This document shows, piece after piece, positions 24,301-36,991 of a stretch of 64,000 bases of DNA. Under the pieces are notes generated by a model. The model did not search any database. It was not told where the DNA came from and saw nothing but the letters and a program-made list of their open reading frames with translations. This stretch comes from Malachius bipustulatus (lineage: Eukaryota > Arthropoda > Insecta > Coleoptera > Melyridae). Position 1 is the stretch's first letter; each line of letters opens with the position of its first letter. The position numbers and the translations under genes are program-made. The stretch is taken from the NCBI GenBank assembly GCA_910589415.1, contig OU342630.1, positions 17,579,867-17,643,866 on the forward strand, read 5' to 3'.

Positions 24301-27300
24301 TCCTGGATAGATTTCTGGATTAAGTTACTGTTGAAATCAATCTTGTCCATGATTAACTCGTCAGTGTCTCTGGTCAGACTTAAAAACAGATTATATAGGT
24401 TATTTTCCGTCGTGGAGAGATGATCGTACATGCTCCAAGATTTCGGCTCTCCCTCGTAATCCCACCGGCTCAATTCATTGAAAGCAAATGATTCTGATTC
24501 AATGTTAAAAATATCCAAAAAACAATCCCAATCGATCATATTAAACCAGTACCTCCTACCGTTTTCAACACTCTTGAACGGCACGGCCGAGTCCTTGTAA
24601 AACATTGACAGACCTTCAGAATCATGCAGCTCCTTGTAACAAATCAATATCTGATCCAATATGAAGTTTTGAATATCTGAATCTAATTTCTTACTGTCCC
24701 TTTTATCGCAGTCTTCACCTCTGCTGTCACTCTTCTTGGAAACATCGCTCCTGCTTGAGAGGATAGTTTGATAACCCTGGATGGCACTCTCGTATCTCTT
24801 GGAGGCTTGCTCGGCGGCACACTTAATCCACGAGAACCGCCTCCCCGCATTCGCCTTACACCAAACATACAACCCCTGAATCGCTTCAGTTTCTTTCAAG
24901 TTCAATAATGCCAAGGTAACAAACATGGTACTTCTTTCGAATTCTGTCGTGCTGCCTTTACCGTTGCTGATAAGATCTTTCAGAAAAGTCTGGCCGTGCC
25001 TCAGAGCTGCGTTCGAGTCGCCCGAATGAAGAGCTATATGAATGATAACCATTCGGATTCGAAACATCCATTCGTTGCAGGTGTTTGTGTTGGAGACGAA
25101 AAAAGTTTTAACTAGCTTTGAGGGGGGGAGCATCGCTATGGCGCAGCCTTCTGAAGCATTATAGATCGATTTCTCTAGCTGCTCTATAAACTGGATCAAC
25201 AAAGAAACGCGGAGGCTATCTGATGGGTTTCCGGGATTGCTAGTTTTCTTCCGATTGATCAGATCGTTACCAAGTTGGTTTAAGACACTCTCAATTTTCG
25301 TGAACGTCTCGTTAGGTTTTCCCAGCGGTGTTCTCAATTTATTGTTGACACAGAACTCGGCAGCTTCTAAAGTCGCCCAACTGTGCAACACGTTCCTAGA
25401 ACTGGTGGCTAAATCATAAAACAGATCCATGTTCATTTGCGAATCAGCTTCGCATGTCCAACAGCAGGTGAACATCTCTTCCAGCCAACCGTCGTTTGGT
25501 TTCTCGTTCTTCAGCAGAAAGCCCATCAACGTCTTGAAATGTAGCGGCATCATTTCTCCATACACTGTTCCGTTCAAGTGCAGCCTTTGTGCGACTGATA
25601 TCATGTAATTATTGTAATCTTTCAAGTTTCTATTTTTCTTTTGCGCATGTACAGCGTTAGACCTATTAAATTCCACGATTGCGATGTCCCACGGTATGTA
25701 AGACGCGAGTTTGGAGTAACACCCGCGAATCTCGGCGTGATTAGAATTCATGTGCAACCTGCACAAGTCGCACACGCTGCTCAGAAAAATGTTATTCCAG
25801 GCGAGATGTTTGTTGCTCAACAGCTTCTCTAGATTGTCGTAAACAGAGAGAACGATCTTATTATCGAAATTATAGCCGCACTTCACGAGCACTTCTGTTA
25901 TTGGGATGAACTTCTCGTTGTCGTACAACTTCTCCAAATAACTCTCCGAGTTGATCAGTATATCGTATAACCACTGGAGCAGCAGCAGTGCGACTTCTTT
26001 TGATGTATCTATCGTGAGAGTCTGATGAATTATGTTCAAAATAATGGTGAAATTTCCAGAATTCGGGGACGTGTTGGGTACATCGTTGATGCTCAAGGCA
26101 TCTGAGAGCATGAACCTGCCCAGGATGCTCGTATCAGGTTTCTTGGCTACCAGATCGCTGTTCGAGATGAAATGATTGTAGCACTTGCAGTGCGAATATA
26201 ACAGATATAATAAGCTATAATGCAGTGTGGGCGTGCTTTTGGCCAGAATTTCACTGGAGGGTTTCAAGGTGACGCCAATCAATTCTAAAATATTCGGTTT
26301 CAATGCCCACATTACAATTATCGAACTGGCGTTGGCGAGTTGCGAGAGACAACGCAGCAGAAACAGAGCCGTCAATTCAAGTTGTTCGTCGTCCAGATAA
26401 GAGTTACCATCAACAAAAGGGTTGTCGATGGCGACCGGCTCAATTTCCGGAATAATCCTCATGTATACGGTTTCCAAATCTCCTAAGACGTAACGGTAAG
26501 CTTCTTGTAGTAGGGGAACATTTTTGAGATTCAGCAATGCATGGTAGACGAGAATAACGGATTCACGCACTTCTCTGAATGGTGAATACCTCAATTTGAG
26601 CAGTTCTGAACTCGGTCCAATCAGTTTCTCGATCAACTCGATTTTTAAATTGGCGGACAATTCCTTGATTATTTTCGAGGTGAACAAGAGAAACGAGATG
26701 ATAGAGGCATTGCAGAATTTATCCATTGCGGCCATTTCCATGCTCAAGAGGTAATAAATTGAGTGACTGAGAGTGACAGACTTGTTCTCAAGGCACGACA
26801 GTAGTATTCCGATGCAATCGTTAGCGGCGATAATTAAATTCTGAGGTACTTCGATTGTCAGGGTGTAGGTTGCCGTTTGTATGATTTGCTCAATGCATCT
26901 ACTCATGAATTCCGTCATCTGTTGGTCACTAGGCGGTTGAAGTTTCATAATTAGACACTTCAAAATCGTGTTCAAGGCCATGATTAAGACGGTCACGTGC
27001 TGTAAAGAATCAGATTCGTCCATTTCGTTTGAATTTTTCATCTGGGTAGTATAATTAGATATATCGTCTAGAAAATTTTCTGTAAGACTCATTGAAAAGT
27101 CGAAGTAGTATTCGAAATACTTTGTAATCCTTTGAAGGTTAGTGGAAATAAATTCAATGTTCGAGAGCGGTTGGGTATGATCCACATGCCAACCGAACAG
27201 CAAATCGACCGTATCCCGAAACTGCGAATGGAAAGAATCAGGATAGATCTCAACTGTAGTCATCAGCACATCCAAAATACTTTTAAAAACATCGTTGTTA

Positions 27301-27790
27301 TCTGTTCTTTCAATAGCATTCGCTAGATCGTAAATCAATCTATGGACATGATCTTTGAGAAGAACCGATTTGTTTTTTTCAAAAGCGAGAGTTTCTTTCA
27401 AGGACTTCATAAACAACACAATCAGGTCATCACTGGAATTCTTGACCTTGCCGAACAACCAGCTGAGATATCTTTCGAAGTCATTTTCCTGGCCCATTAT
27501 GTAACCCATCCTGCCCAAAGCACGGGCCGCCTGGCGCTTGGCGAGCGGCCCGGGCGATACCTGTAATATCTCATACATCGATTCGCCCAGTATGTGGAAA
27601 GCCTTCCGTACGTAGACGGCATTGTCAGGCAGTAACAACACCTGCAAGAGCTTCTTGGAAATTATCAACGAGTTGTCCTGGTCGCTTTCGAAATTCAACC
27701 GCCTGAGTAGTTTCGATATCCGTGTATCTTCTGGTAAGTTAAGCTTGATTTCAGTTTTCTTTTCCGGTTCGTAAAATTTTCCATGATATC
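21333..27790 (-). CDS. Smg1: SMG1 PI3K-related kinase, giant internal exon
   Basis: SMG1 phosphorylates UPF1 in the nonsense-mediated mRNA decay surveillance complex. This one uninterrupted exon codes for about 2150 residues. It opens after an acceptor (TTTTTTCAG at 27799-27791) with YHGKFYEPEKK and LPEDTRISKLLRR. Helical HEAT-like repeats follow, then the FAT region. An FRB-like block (LLWDELWLGTLAQHQTEI) lies near residue 1700, counting from 27698. The kinase N-lobe GSDGQTYAYLFKG is near residue 1880, then YYSVIPLGPRSGLISWVDG. The catalytic GDRHLDN is at 2067-2073 (about 21500-21480) and the metal-binding HIDYN at about 2085. It stops at GVTGVE, before a clean donor (GTGAGT). So roughly the first hundred residues, the end of the kinase domain, the long C-terminal insertion and FATC must be on other exons, none of which I find here. 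No stop or frameshift interrupts it. Family identity is very secure. Confidence 0.96.
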
Positions 27791-28506
27791 CTGAAAAAAA
27801 AACAAAAAGATGTTATTGCATATATCCAAAGGAATGTCTTTATAAATAACTAGTTGGACGGAATACATATTTAGAATCTATTTCAGTGATGTAAAGTCAC
27901 CCAGAGTTTGAGATATTAATTAGTTTAAATATGCAAAGCAAATAGTAAAGAGTGTTATTAGATAGTAAAATAATATCAATCCGAAATTACCAAAATTTCC
28001 AATCCAATTACCAAAAAAACACAATTTCGGAGAAGTGGCAAACAGAAACTTATCTTACAGAGAAAACTTCTACTCGCCGATTCTCCGAAATTTTTTCAAT
28101 AAATTGCTAACACTTTGTGCTTTAAAAATGATGTCGTATGACAAGCACACTTGCTGTCACATGCCTTGTTTTAACTGTTAAATTTGAAAATTTTTGTAAA
28201 AAAAAAAATACAAAATACAGGATTAGTTTTTAAAATTTTGTGAAATGTTACAGGAAAAAGTTGTTTGATATTTAGTTCCTCGCCAATCTACCAATTTTGA
28301 GCCCGCTAGTGAAAAGTATTTTTTATCCTACACTATAAGAAAATTGAACTTTGTCGACTTGACGGAGACAAAGAAAGTGCTACTTTCCAAGGCTAGGCGG
28401 TAAAATAAATTTCACTTTTTCACTAGCAATTTCAAAACCCAATTGCAACTGAGACAAATATTGCCAATTTAATTAACTTACGACTTTTACACTGATCCGA
28501 ATAATA
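27791..28506 (-). other. SMG1 upstream intron
   Basis: Intronic sequence before the large exon. A short inverted repeat at 28022-28095 has AATTTCGGAGA facing TCTCCGAAATT and resembles the hairpin at 45024-45097. No upstream SMG1 exon is recognised. Confidence 0.6.
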
Positions 28507-29236
28507 CAGGGTGATTCACCAGCAAACCAACATAGCTTAAGGATAGGCGTAGTTTTTAAAGGCAATTTTCAAGATCTGGTTTTGAAATTTTTCTGAGGCC
28601 CTTTGTTTCGATGTTAGGGTGATTCATGCATTTTGTCGAAATTTTTTATGAACAGTATCGTTTGAACGAATTGATGGAATTTAATGAAATTTGGTAGATA
28701 CGCTCTACCAATGACACTCAATACCTCGCATCTTTCGCCGATTCAAAAACTGCAGGGCTGTACTTAATTTTTCAGGTCTCTATCGGTTTTGTAAAAATTT
28801 CACCGTAATTGCAGTAAAAAAAATTACTTGGCACCATTAAACTGAATGAAGAAGAAAATAAAAACTCTTAGTTTTTTCAGGATTGCGATTAAATGGTTGT
28901 TAATAATTTTCGAAAAATCAAATGTGATTTTTCAAAACTTGCATATTCTGTAGTAACATATTTCAAATAACTTTGCTTGATCAGTAGATCTGGCTTGGCC
29001 AAATCTGTAGATTAGGGACCATTCTACGTTTTTTCGAGTTAAAAATAAGTTTTAACAAGAAAAACAACTCAAGTTTTAATAAGAAAAACAACTGGGAAAA
29101 CAAAAGGGAGTTTCACGTGTTCCGCTGCTAACGTAGATTGTAGTAAGCCGCGCTCCTGTGTAAATTAGTGAATTTTGGTGATATACATACAGTAAATGCC
29201 CATTTAATATAGTCGTCGACAGGGCTCGAGACACTA
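28507..29236. repeat. One-ended fold-back remnant
   Basis: TA then CAGGGTGATTCACCAGC at 28505 starts like a left tip, and an internal TAGGGTGATTCATGC lies near 28617. No right-hand partner is visible before the next element begins at 29239. Non-coding. Confidence 0.5.
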
Positions 29237-29238
29237 TA

Positions 29239-29560
29239 CAGGGTGTTCTACAAGCTCTATGACAAACTTTGACAGATGGTAGGTTGCTTGATTTTAAACA
29301 TATTTTTTTTAATAAACATGGGTCCGATTCGTTTTTGTTTAGAAGTTACAAGCATTTAAAAAATCGTAATTTTTCAAGTTCAAGGCCCTGTAAAAGGAAA
29401 ACGGTTCAAGATAGAGAAAAACGGCTTACATGTCCCTATTTTAACTTTTCATGTACTATCCAATGATGTAGATGAAATGTTTATACAGGGTGATAAAAAA
29501 TTTGAAAAAATCTGAGATTTCTCCACATTTACAAAAATAAAAGAAAGTACAAATGTTTCT
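29239..29560. mobile_element. Left half of a fold-back element
   Basis: The tip CAGGGTGTTCTACAAGC is preceded by TA (29237-29238). The arm leads into the shared core (CGGCTTACATGTCCCTATTT, then CAGGGTGATAAAAAATTTG) and a TTCTATACCATAGGA block, where the sequence changes to LINE. The right half is not found beyond the LINE end at 35186, so it was lost or rearranged. Confidence 0.75.
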
Positions 29561-29600
29561 ATACCATAGGAAACATCTATACCAAAGTCAACCTCAAAAC

Positions 29601-31257
29601 ATGAATATATCCGTCAATATTGCACCGCAGCCAGAAGAAACAACTCAAAGACTCAATTCAGAATTAAGCCAAGATACGTTTTTCCCAAAAAGGAACCAAG
29701 CAATCCTAGTCAATGCCGTCGGAGACACCCTGAAATTGATTGACTATGTTCGAGCGATCGGTAACATCGTCGGCTCCAAAAATATAAAATATGCATCCAA
29801 GGTGGCTAACAGTAGAATATGTATATTCCTCTCCTCGGTAAATCTAGTAGAGCAGTTAGTTAACACATATGACAAAATCAAAATTGGCGAAGTCGAAGTC
29901 GGAATCAGACGACTAATCACCCCATCGAAAGGACTTATAATATCGAATGCTTATCCCATACTATCCCTCACGAACTGATAGCCAACACCCTTAAGTCCAT
30001 GGGTTTCAAATTGCTATCGAGAATATCTCCCTTGAGAGCAGGACTACATGATGACGAGTTCTCGCATATACTTAGCTTTCGGAGGCAAGTTTTTATATCA
30101 CCACCAGAAAACGACGTCCCTATTCAGAGCTCCATTCTTATAAAACACGAAAATACCAATTACCGCTTATACCTCTCCTATAATGATATGAGGTGTTTTC
30201 TATGCAAAAATGAAGGACACATCGCCTCCAACTGCCCAAACGCCCTCGAGGCAAACAACATATCCCAGATAACAGCTAATAATGATCAAATCACACAAGC
30301 CACGAACGCATCCCCAACAATCACCTCAGGACCCACAGCGCCCGCACCAGCTCAAGTAACTGACCCTACAGAACCCGTCTCATCAAACAAACCAAAAGAT
30401 TTCAACCTGATACAGTTTGATACTCTCGGCAATAAAGACATAAACAGAGAAAGATCACATGGCACTCAATCCAACATGAGAAAAGACTGGCCTACTCCCA
30501 ACAGCTTACAACAAAACTCTGAACTAAATGAACTATATCAAAACACCAGCAACACTATCACGACATTCCAGCCCATAGAATCTAGCAAGAAACAAACTTT
30601 CATTACTAGCACAAACACTCTGGCAGACATCATCATACACAACGAACCAAAAGCACTAGAAGATAAGGGATCAACAAGCTTCAAGCGACCTGCCCCACCC
30701 TCTTTAGAATCCACAGAGCTAGTCAGTCCAACAGAGGAAATAACTGCTGGTGATTTCAATATGACAGCTCCCATCCAAAGTAAGAAGACCGGATCAATAA
30801 TTATTGTAAAACCCAAAAAACTCAGACAAAGCGATACAAAATCCCTTGAAGACTTGACTGACGATAAAAAATTATCCCCACTTAAACAAGTAATAAACGA
30901 CAATCCAAAGCAATACATACTAACCTATCCACAATTTAAGTGCTTACTGGATGATATTCAGGGCTGTACCAATCCGATAGCTGAGGCACGCCGATATACA
31001 ACAGATATTAATAATAACAGATATACAATAAAGCTTATTATTATTATTATATTCCCGCCCTCCTACAAATGATGTACGAGTTATATCCATTAAGTAATGA
31101 CCGATCCATGAAGATAAGGTTCACAAAATTTAGATCTAAAGTTATCAAACAACTGCAGTCAGAGGGAATAGAAGTGGAAAGTACCAATAGCATATATGCT
31201 CTCAGGAGTCGTATAGTGATGACCCATTACGTAGCCAACATAACTCGCAGGAATCTA
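29601..31257 (+). pseudogene. I-like LINE ORF1 (gag)
   Basis: The likely start is ATG at 29601 (MNISVNIAPQPEE). The N-terminal part has FPKRNQAILVNAVGDTLKLI and GIRRLITPSKGLIISN. The frame shifts by one base near 29960 and continues through FKLLSRISPLRAG to a CX2CX4HX4C zinc knuckle (CFLCKNEGHIASNC, about 30195). A long Thr/Pro/Ser-rich linker follows. A second shift at an ATT run (31035-31050) moves the last part, RFTKFRSKVIKQLQSEG, into a third frame. ORF1 proteins bind element RNA. A related copy at 40002-41935 supports the boundaries. Confidence 0.88.
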
Positions 31258-31309
31258 TAAAAAATAGTAGTTATTAACTGGTATATAAGAATTAACATAC
31301 ACATCTATA

Positions 31310-34300
31310 TTGCACTTGGATCTCAATTTCAAGATTATTCAATGGAACTGCGGCGGATATTACACCCGCCTCCCAAACTTACAGAAATTAATAGCGGACA
31401 GCGATGTAGATTCGATATGTCTCCAAGAAACCAATTTTGAGGACAACCATGTGCCCAAACATCGCGGATTTCAGGTCTACTGCTACAATCGCAACAACAA
31501 TAATGGAAAAGCCAGCGGAGGAGCTGCAGTAATGGTCAGCGACAGATATATGCCACAACAGCTACCAATATCCAGTGAGTTCGAGGCAGTAGCAGTCAGA
31601 ATACAATCTACAACAGACGTCACATTGTGCAGCATCTACCTGCCAAATAGCCAGGCAATCAGTGAAGAAGGCATATCTAAATTAATAAATCAACTCCCAC
31701 GCCCATTTCTCCTATTGGGAGATTTTAATGCTCACCACGAAATATGGGGCTCAAAGAGAACCGACACCAGAGGCAGAGTAGTCCAAAATGTCCTACTGAA
31801 TACAAATGTAATTCTCTTGAACTCTACTGCCAGCACCCATTTCTGCGCTGCTACAGGAACCTTCTCTAGTATAGATCTGAGCCTCACCGACCCTAATTCG
31901 TGTAATTACTATCAGTGGAGTGTTCTGAAAGTCTTCATGGGAGTGACCATTTTCCTATAGAGATAGCGGACATAAGGGCGCACAAACACTATCCACAACT
32001 ATTGCCCAAATGGAACCTAAAGAGTACAAATGTAATTCTCTTGAACTCTACTGCCAGCACCCATTTCTGCGCTGCTACAGGAACCTTCTCTAGTATAGAT
32101 CTGAGCCTCACCGACCCTAATTCGTGTAATTACTATCAGTGGAGTGTTCTGAACGTCTTCATGGGAGTGACCATTTTCCTATAGAGATAGCGGACATAAG
32201 GGCGCACAAACACTATCCACAACTATTGCCCAAATGGAACCTAAAGAGGGCTAACTGGTCGGAATTCTCCAAAGATATAGAATCTGCCATAGACAAACAA
32301 GACTTCTCAGGCGAAATAGATGAACGGCTTGACCTATTCAATCACATAATTATTAAATCGGCCGAAATTAATATAGGGAGAGTCCATCCTAAACCCTCAA
32401 GAAAGAACGTGCCATGGTGGAATGACCACTGCAAAGAGGTTACCGACACATGCAAGGAAGCCCTGAATTACTACAGGAAACATAGAACTCAAGAAAATCT
32501 CATTGCACTGAAGAAACACAGAGCCCTAGCGAGAAGAGTAATCAAGCAGAGCAAAAAGGCATGCTGGGAGAATTACACATCTACCTTAACGAGCCAAACA
32601 CCTATTAACGAAGTATGGAATAAAATAGCTAGAATCAAGGGACTACGGAAAATGACCTCTATTATCGGACTCAAAAATACCAATGGAGACCTCATTACAG
32701 GTGTTCCACAACTGACTGAAATGATAGCAGAAAAATTTGCTAAGTACTCCTGTGACTCAAACTATACAACAGAGTACTTAAATAAGAAAAGATGGGAAGA
32801 ATCAAACGCAGAATTGGACTTTACAGAATATCAGCCCACACCATTAAACGGACTCATAACACTCGAAGAAGTAACCGAAGCTTTGAAACATTGTAAAAGT
32901 ACAGCGGCCGAACCTGAAGAGATACCTAACATCTTTCTTAAATACCTGCCGCCAACTAGCATCCAGCACTGCTAGCTAGAAATTTTTAATTTAATATGGG
33001 TGGAACACACATTCCCAGCAATTTGGAGAAGAGCCACTGTTCTGCCAATCCACAAAGCAAATAAGCCAAAGGATGAGGTATCTTCCTACCGACCCATATC
33101 TTTCACCTGTACCTCCTGCAAACTGCTCGAACAAGTTATAAATAAAAGACTATTATGGTATTTAGAGAAAAACAACCTAATACCAGATGAGCAAAATGGC
33201 TTTCGAACAAGTAGGTCAACCAATGACAGCATCACTCATCTCCACACGGAGATAACAGAGGCATTCGCTAAAAAGCAAGATTTAATAGCAGTTTTCTACG
33301 ATCTAGAAAAGGCTTTTGATACAACATGGCATTTCACAATTATTATTAAAAACCTGCATGAGAAGAACCTGCGAGGTAACATCTTATTTTACATCAATAA
33401 CTTCCTCCGAAACAGAACTTTCAGAACAAGAATTGGAGGCCACATGTCATCAACATACGTTCAACAAAATGGCGTGCCTCAGGAATCAGTTATTAGTCCG
33501 ACCCTTTTCACAATTGCACTGAACGGACTTACAAACACCACGGTAGCACCAGTTAGAATGTCAGTATATGCTGATGATATTGTCATTTACTGCGGAGGAT
33601 CGAATGAATACTAACTATACGTCACAACTTCTGCAAGACACCATAGATAATGTACAAAGGTGGGCAGGTCACTCTGGATTTAGATTCTCCCCTGAAAAAA
33701 CTAAGTTCATGGTTTTCTAGAGAAGAAGAAACCATGTCACCCCAAAATTAGAAATAATGAACAACACAATGGCAGAGGTGAAACAGCATACCCGTAGCCT
33801 GGTAAGGTCAAAGCTGGACTATGGGTGCGTAGCATATGGCACGGCAAAAAAAACGGCGTTGAGGAGGCTCAACATCATATAGAACACTGCCCTACGACTA
33901 ATCTTAGGAGCCCACAGGACAAGCCCGAGGATGAATTTGTACAGAGAGACCGGAGAGATGCCACTAGAGCTACGAAGAAAGCAACTAATGTCAAATTTTG
34001 CAGCTAGCATCGCCTCCCAACCTAACAATCCAAATAATCAGACCCTCGCAAATTATAATTTCTACCAAGACAGATTCAGAAGACATCCCAGACTACCCAC
34101 ACCCTATTACCTCAACATCCAACAACATCTAACTGAGGACGATATACGTAACATCGCTCCTAATAATACAGAGCTTCAGAAACATCTTGGAATCATATCA
34201 TCCCGATATAGTTATCTACACTGATGCATCGAAAAGAAACAATGGAGCAGGCTATGGCATCGTCACACCGACAGGCAAACACCAATTTAGATTGCCATCA

Positions 34301-35014
34301 GTGACGTCAGTCCAGACAGCGGAATTATACGCAATTAAAAAGGCCCTCACACATACATTGCGCAGCTCCGGTAAAAATCTAGTAATATGCACTGATTCGC
34401 TGTCCTCGATACAATCGATTGAACAGATTTATACGAAGAATCAGATTTCCCATGAAATACGAGGCCTATGCCGTGAGCTTAAAGAGGTTGGCAATAACGT
34501 TACCATAATATGGACACCATCTCATTGCGGTATAAAGGGAAACGAGGAGGCCGACCGAGTGGCACAAGAAGCGTGTAATATGGGGGGCCCATGCCAAGAT
34601 ACCATACTATTCCAGGATATGAAAGCTGAGATACAGTCACGGGTAAAGAATTCGTGGCAGCAAAAGTGGGAAGAACAACACACATAATTAAGAACCATCG
34701 AACCTACGGTTACACCAAGACGGTTAAACATAAATAGCAGAAAAGAAGGAGTAATACTCAGGAGATTAAGAATGGGATATACATCGATAACTCATAACCA
34801 TATCCTACAAAAGAGCATTGCTCCTGTCTGTGAGCTCTGTACTGTACAGCTGATCGCGGCCCATTTTCTGTTAGACTGTCCCCGGTTTTAACAAAAAAGA
34901 GCTGACAACAACCTTGGCGCCAATCTTGGAGAAATAGTAGATATTGGGTCATCAACGGCTACCAGTAATCTAATGCAGTTCCTAAGACAAACTGGACTTT
35001 ATAACTTAATTTAG
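31310..35014 (+). pseudogene. I-like LINE ORF2 polyprotein
   Basis: Endonuclease: IIQWNCGG, QETNF, GDFNAHHEIWGS, SIDLSLTDP and, in a shifted frame, SDHFPIEI. Reverse transcriptase: SYRPISFTCTSCKLLEQVI, FYDLEKAFDT, NGVPQESVISPTLF and the catalytic YADD (33568-33580). RNase H (34187-34687): YTDAS, TAELYA, CTDSLSS and GNEEADRVA, so all four acidic residues are present. It ends with a CX2CX7HX4C finger (CELCTVQLIAAHFLLDC) and a stop at 35012-35014. Faults include a frameshift near 31930, a duplicated 224-bp block, a stop at 32973-32975, a frameshift near 33610 and a probable deletion near 33790. This enzyme nicks DNA and copies the element RNA at the target. It is dead in this copy. Confidence 0.93.
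31801..32248 (+). repeat. 224-bp tandem duplication in LINE ORF2
   Basis: 31801-32024 and 32025-32248 are direct copies that differ by one visible base (AAAG versus AACG near 31930 and 32154). Each copy codes for the endonuclease block TNVILLNSTASTHFCAATG and ends in AACCTAAAGAG. Because 224 is not a multiple of 3, the duplication adds a frame shift. The older frameshift is present in both copies and so predates the duplication. Confidence 0.95.
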
Positions 35015-35247
35015 ATAAAATTTATGTTATAAAATAAAACATTAGTGTTTTATTCATAATCAATAAATTCATTTAGATAGATCCTCATGTAATGTAGCAG
35101 TTATTATAAGCATATTTGTATAATATAATGTAAAGGGTGCTAATGACTTATGATGTTGAAGCACCTTAATTTAATAAAAAAAAAACTGAAAAAAGAAATG
35201 GTAATTTTAATTACAACCAAACACATAAGCGTATAAGTAACACATAA

Positions 35248-35560
35248 CGTCGCTCAGATGTCAAAACCTCGTATCTCAATTTTCGATGGTTTTGTGTTTT
35301 TAGGGTTGCCTACATTATGAGTTCAAGCCGCATCGATGGCAAAACCTTTTATTTTGAAGCTTGTGAAATAGCACCTGCGCCTCTCGAATTCAGAAACCTC
35401 GTATCTCACATGCTGTAAGCAAAACCTCGTAAGTCAAAACATGTCTGCTAAGTTTAAAAAATAACTTTAACAGTTGAATTTTCTACTATTATGGAAAGTT
35501 TTAAGTGATTTCCCAAAATATACTAGTTTTGAGATACAAGGTTTTGACATCTGAACGACG
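35248..35560. mobile_element. 310-bp MITE, copy 1
   Basis: The terminal inverted repeats are CGTCGCTCAGATGTCAAAAC and GTTTTGACATCTGAACGACG, extending over about 30 bp with ATCTCAA. A second copy at 36992-37301 is about 97% identical. No frame of note. The exact target duplication is unclear. Confidence 0.85.
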
Positions 35561-35906
35561 ATATGTGTAAAGCATATTTCAACAATACTTTGAAAATAAA
35601 TGACATTCTCTCAAATATACAGTTACCTTGGAAACTATCAAGTGTCCTAGGATACTATGCAGTTTCCTAGGAAACTATCAGCTTTTAAACCAGAGTGGCT
35701 CGGATCCTTAATAATATTCACTGTAGTGCTTTCCCTATGTTACCTTTCCTATGCAACACAGTGTATAAGGGAACAGCTGATTCCAATAAATAATCTCCAA
35801 TATTTATTGGAGATTATTGTTATAAGTTGTTATAGTTGTGTTGGAAAATAAAGAATGTTGTAAGACTTTTAATTTCGTGTAAAATAAAGTGTGAACCGTA
35901 ACAATA

Positions 35907-36795
35907 CAGGGTGTCCCATCGTATAGAATTCTCGCGAAAAGTACACTTTATAATTAAATTAGAGTATTTTATTCGCGACACATTCATGAATAATTTAATT
36001 CTCTATAATCTGGATTAATCAGCATGTTTGTAGTGAGCTTAATTAAGCGTGCAGTCGCGAAAAACTAATTAAGCGACAAAAAAAATCTGATTTTTTTTTA
36101 TATGTAGGTATAAATAAATAATTCTAAATATCAACAGAAATCCGCCTGAGAAATTAGAAATTGAAAATTTATAAAGCAAATGCCATTAATTGCAGATAAT
36201 GTCAAATCAGGAAAAATCAGACACAATTTATGACGATTTTTGTTTGTAAAGCTATTAAATGTGGTGAAAGGTACAAAAGATGGTCAAGTGTGCTAGTTAT
36301 TTACGATTTAGTTGAAAGTAAACATTTTGCATTCTCCTCTACAAAGGCGGATTTCAATTCTCTGAAATAAGGGTAGAAACATTTCTTCAGGTACCTGTTT
36401 ATTACAACAAAACTGCTTGTTCACAGCATGTGTCTAAAGCTGTAAATTATTGCTGTAGTGACGGGTTTATAATAATAATCATAAACTTTATTCCGATTTT
36501 ATGTTCAACTTTGAGGACAAATTACTCAATTATGGTTAAAGATATCGATTAACAAATTACTGTTTCTTATAGAAGAAACTTTTTTCTACAAGTGTATGAA
36601 AAATCATAGAGATGCGATTAGTATTTCGATATAAAATCTATGTCGAAAATCGAAAGTCGCATTTAATTAATTTTCCAAAAATGATTAAATCATATCATAG
36701 TAGGTTTATTGTAATCCACGTATGTAAATTTTCATATAAAAATTTTAATTAGAAATACCTTTTTTCGCGAGAATTCTATACGATGGGACACCCGG
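35907..36795. mobile_element. TIR element with CAGGGTGTCCC tips, 889 bp
   Basis: Inverted ends of about 34 bp read CAGGGTGTCCCATCGTATAG and CTATACGATGGGACACCCGG, flanked by TA (35905-35906, 36796-36797). Unlike the fold-back elements, the interior is not palindromic. It has no long frame, so it is a non-autonomous element. It may show the ancestral layout of the group: short TIRs and a unique interior. Confidence 0.88.
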
Positions 36796-36991
36796 TATAA
36801 TGTTTTCCCCTGTTGCAGCCCTTCAGGCGTTAAATTTCGAAAAATTGTTCAAAATGGTGTTTTCGGCTGGCGTTTTTTGGCACGCACAGAACCTAGACCT
36901 ACTCTAGTTTTTATTGCACTACTCTAGGTTCCTTGCACTTGCAAGGATTAGGAGCAATCAAGCCGAATACGGACATTGTTTTAGCACTTAT

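Larger units (their letters stand above)
29561..35186 (+). mobile_element. I-like LINE, nearly full length, inactive
   Basis: A non-LTR retrotransposon with ORF1 (zinc knuckle), ORF2 (endonuclease, reverse transcriptase, RNase H, terminal zinc finger), a 3-prime UTR and a terminal A run (about 35176-35185). RNase H in ORF2 fits the I group or its relatives. Both frames are broken by indels, one stop and a 224-bp tandem duplication, so it cannot move by itself. The 3-prime UTR carries a 31-bp match to the palindrome at 12661-12985. Confidence 0.9.

Noticed and set aside
29999..31072. A 357-residue host protein with a zinc knuckle
   Set aside because: It is the second part of LINE ORF1 in a shifted frame, matched by the copy at 40002-41935.
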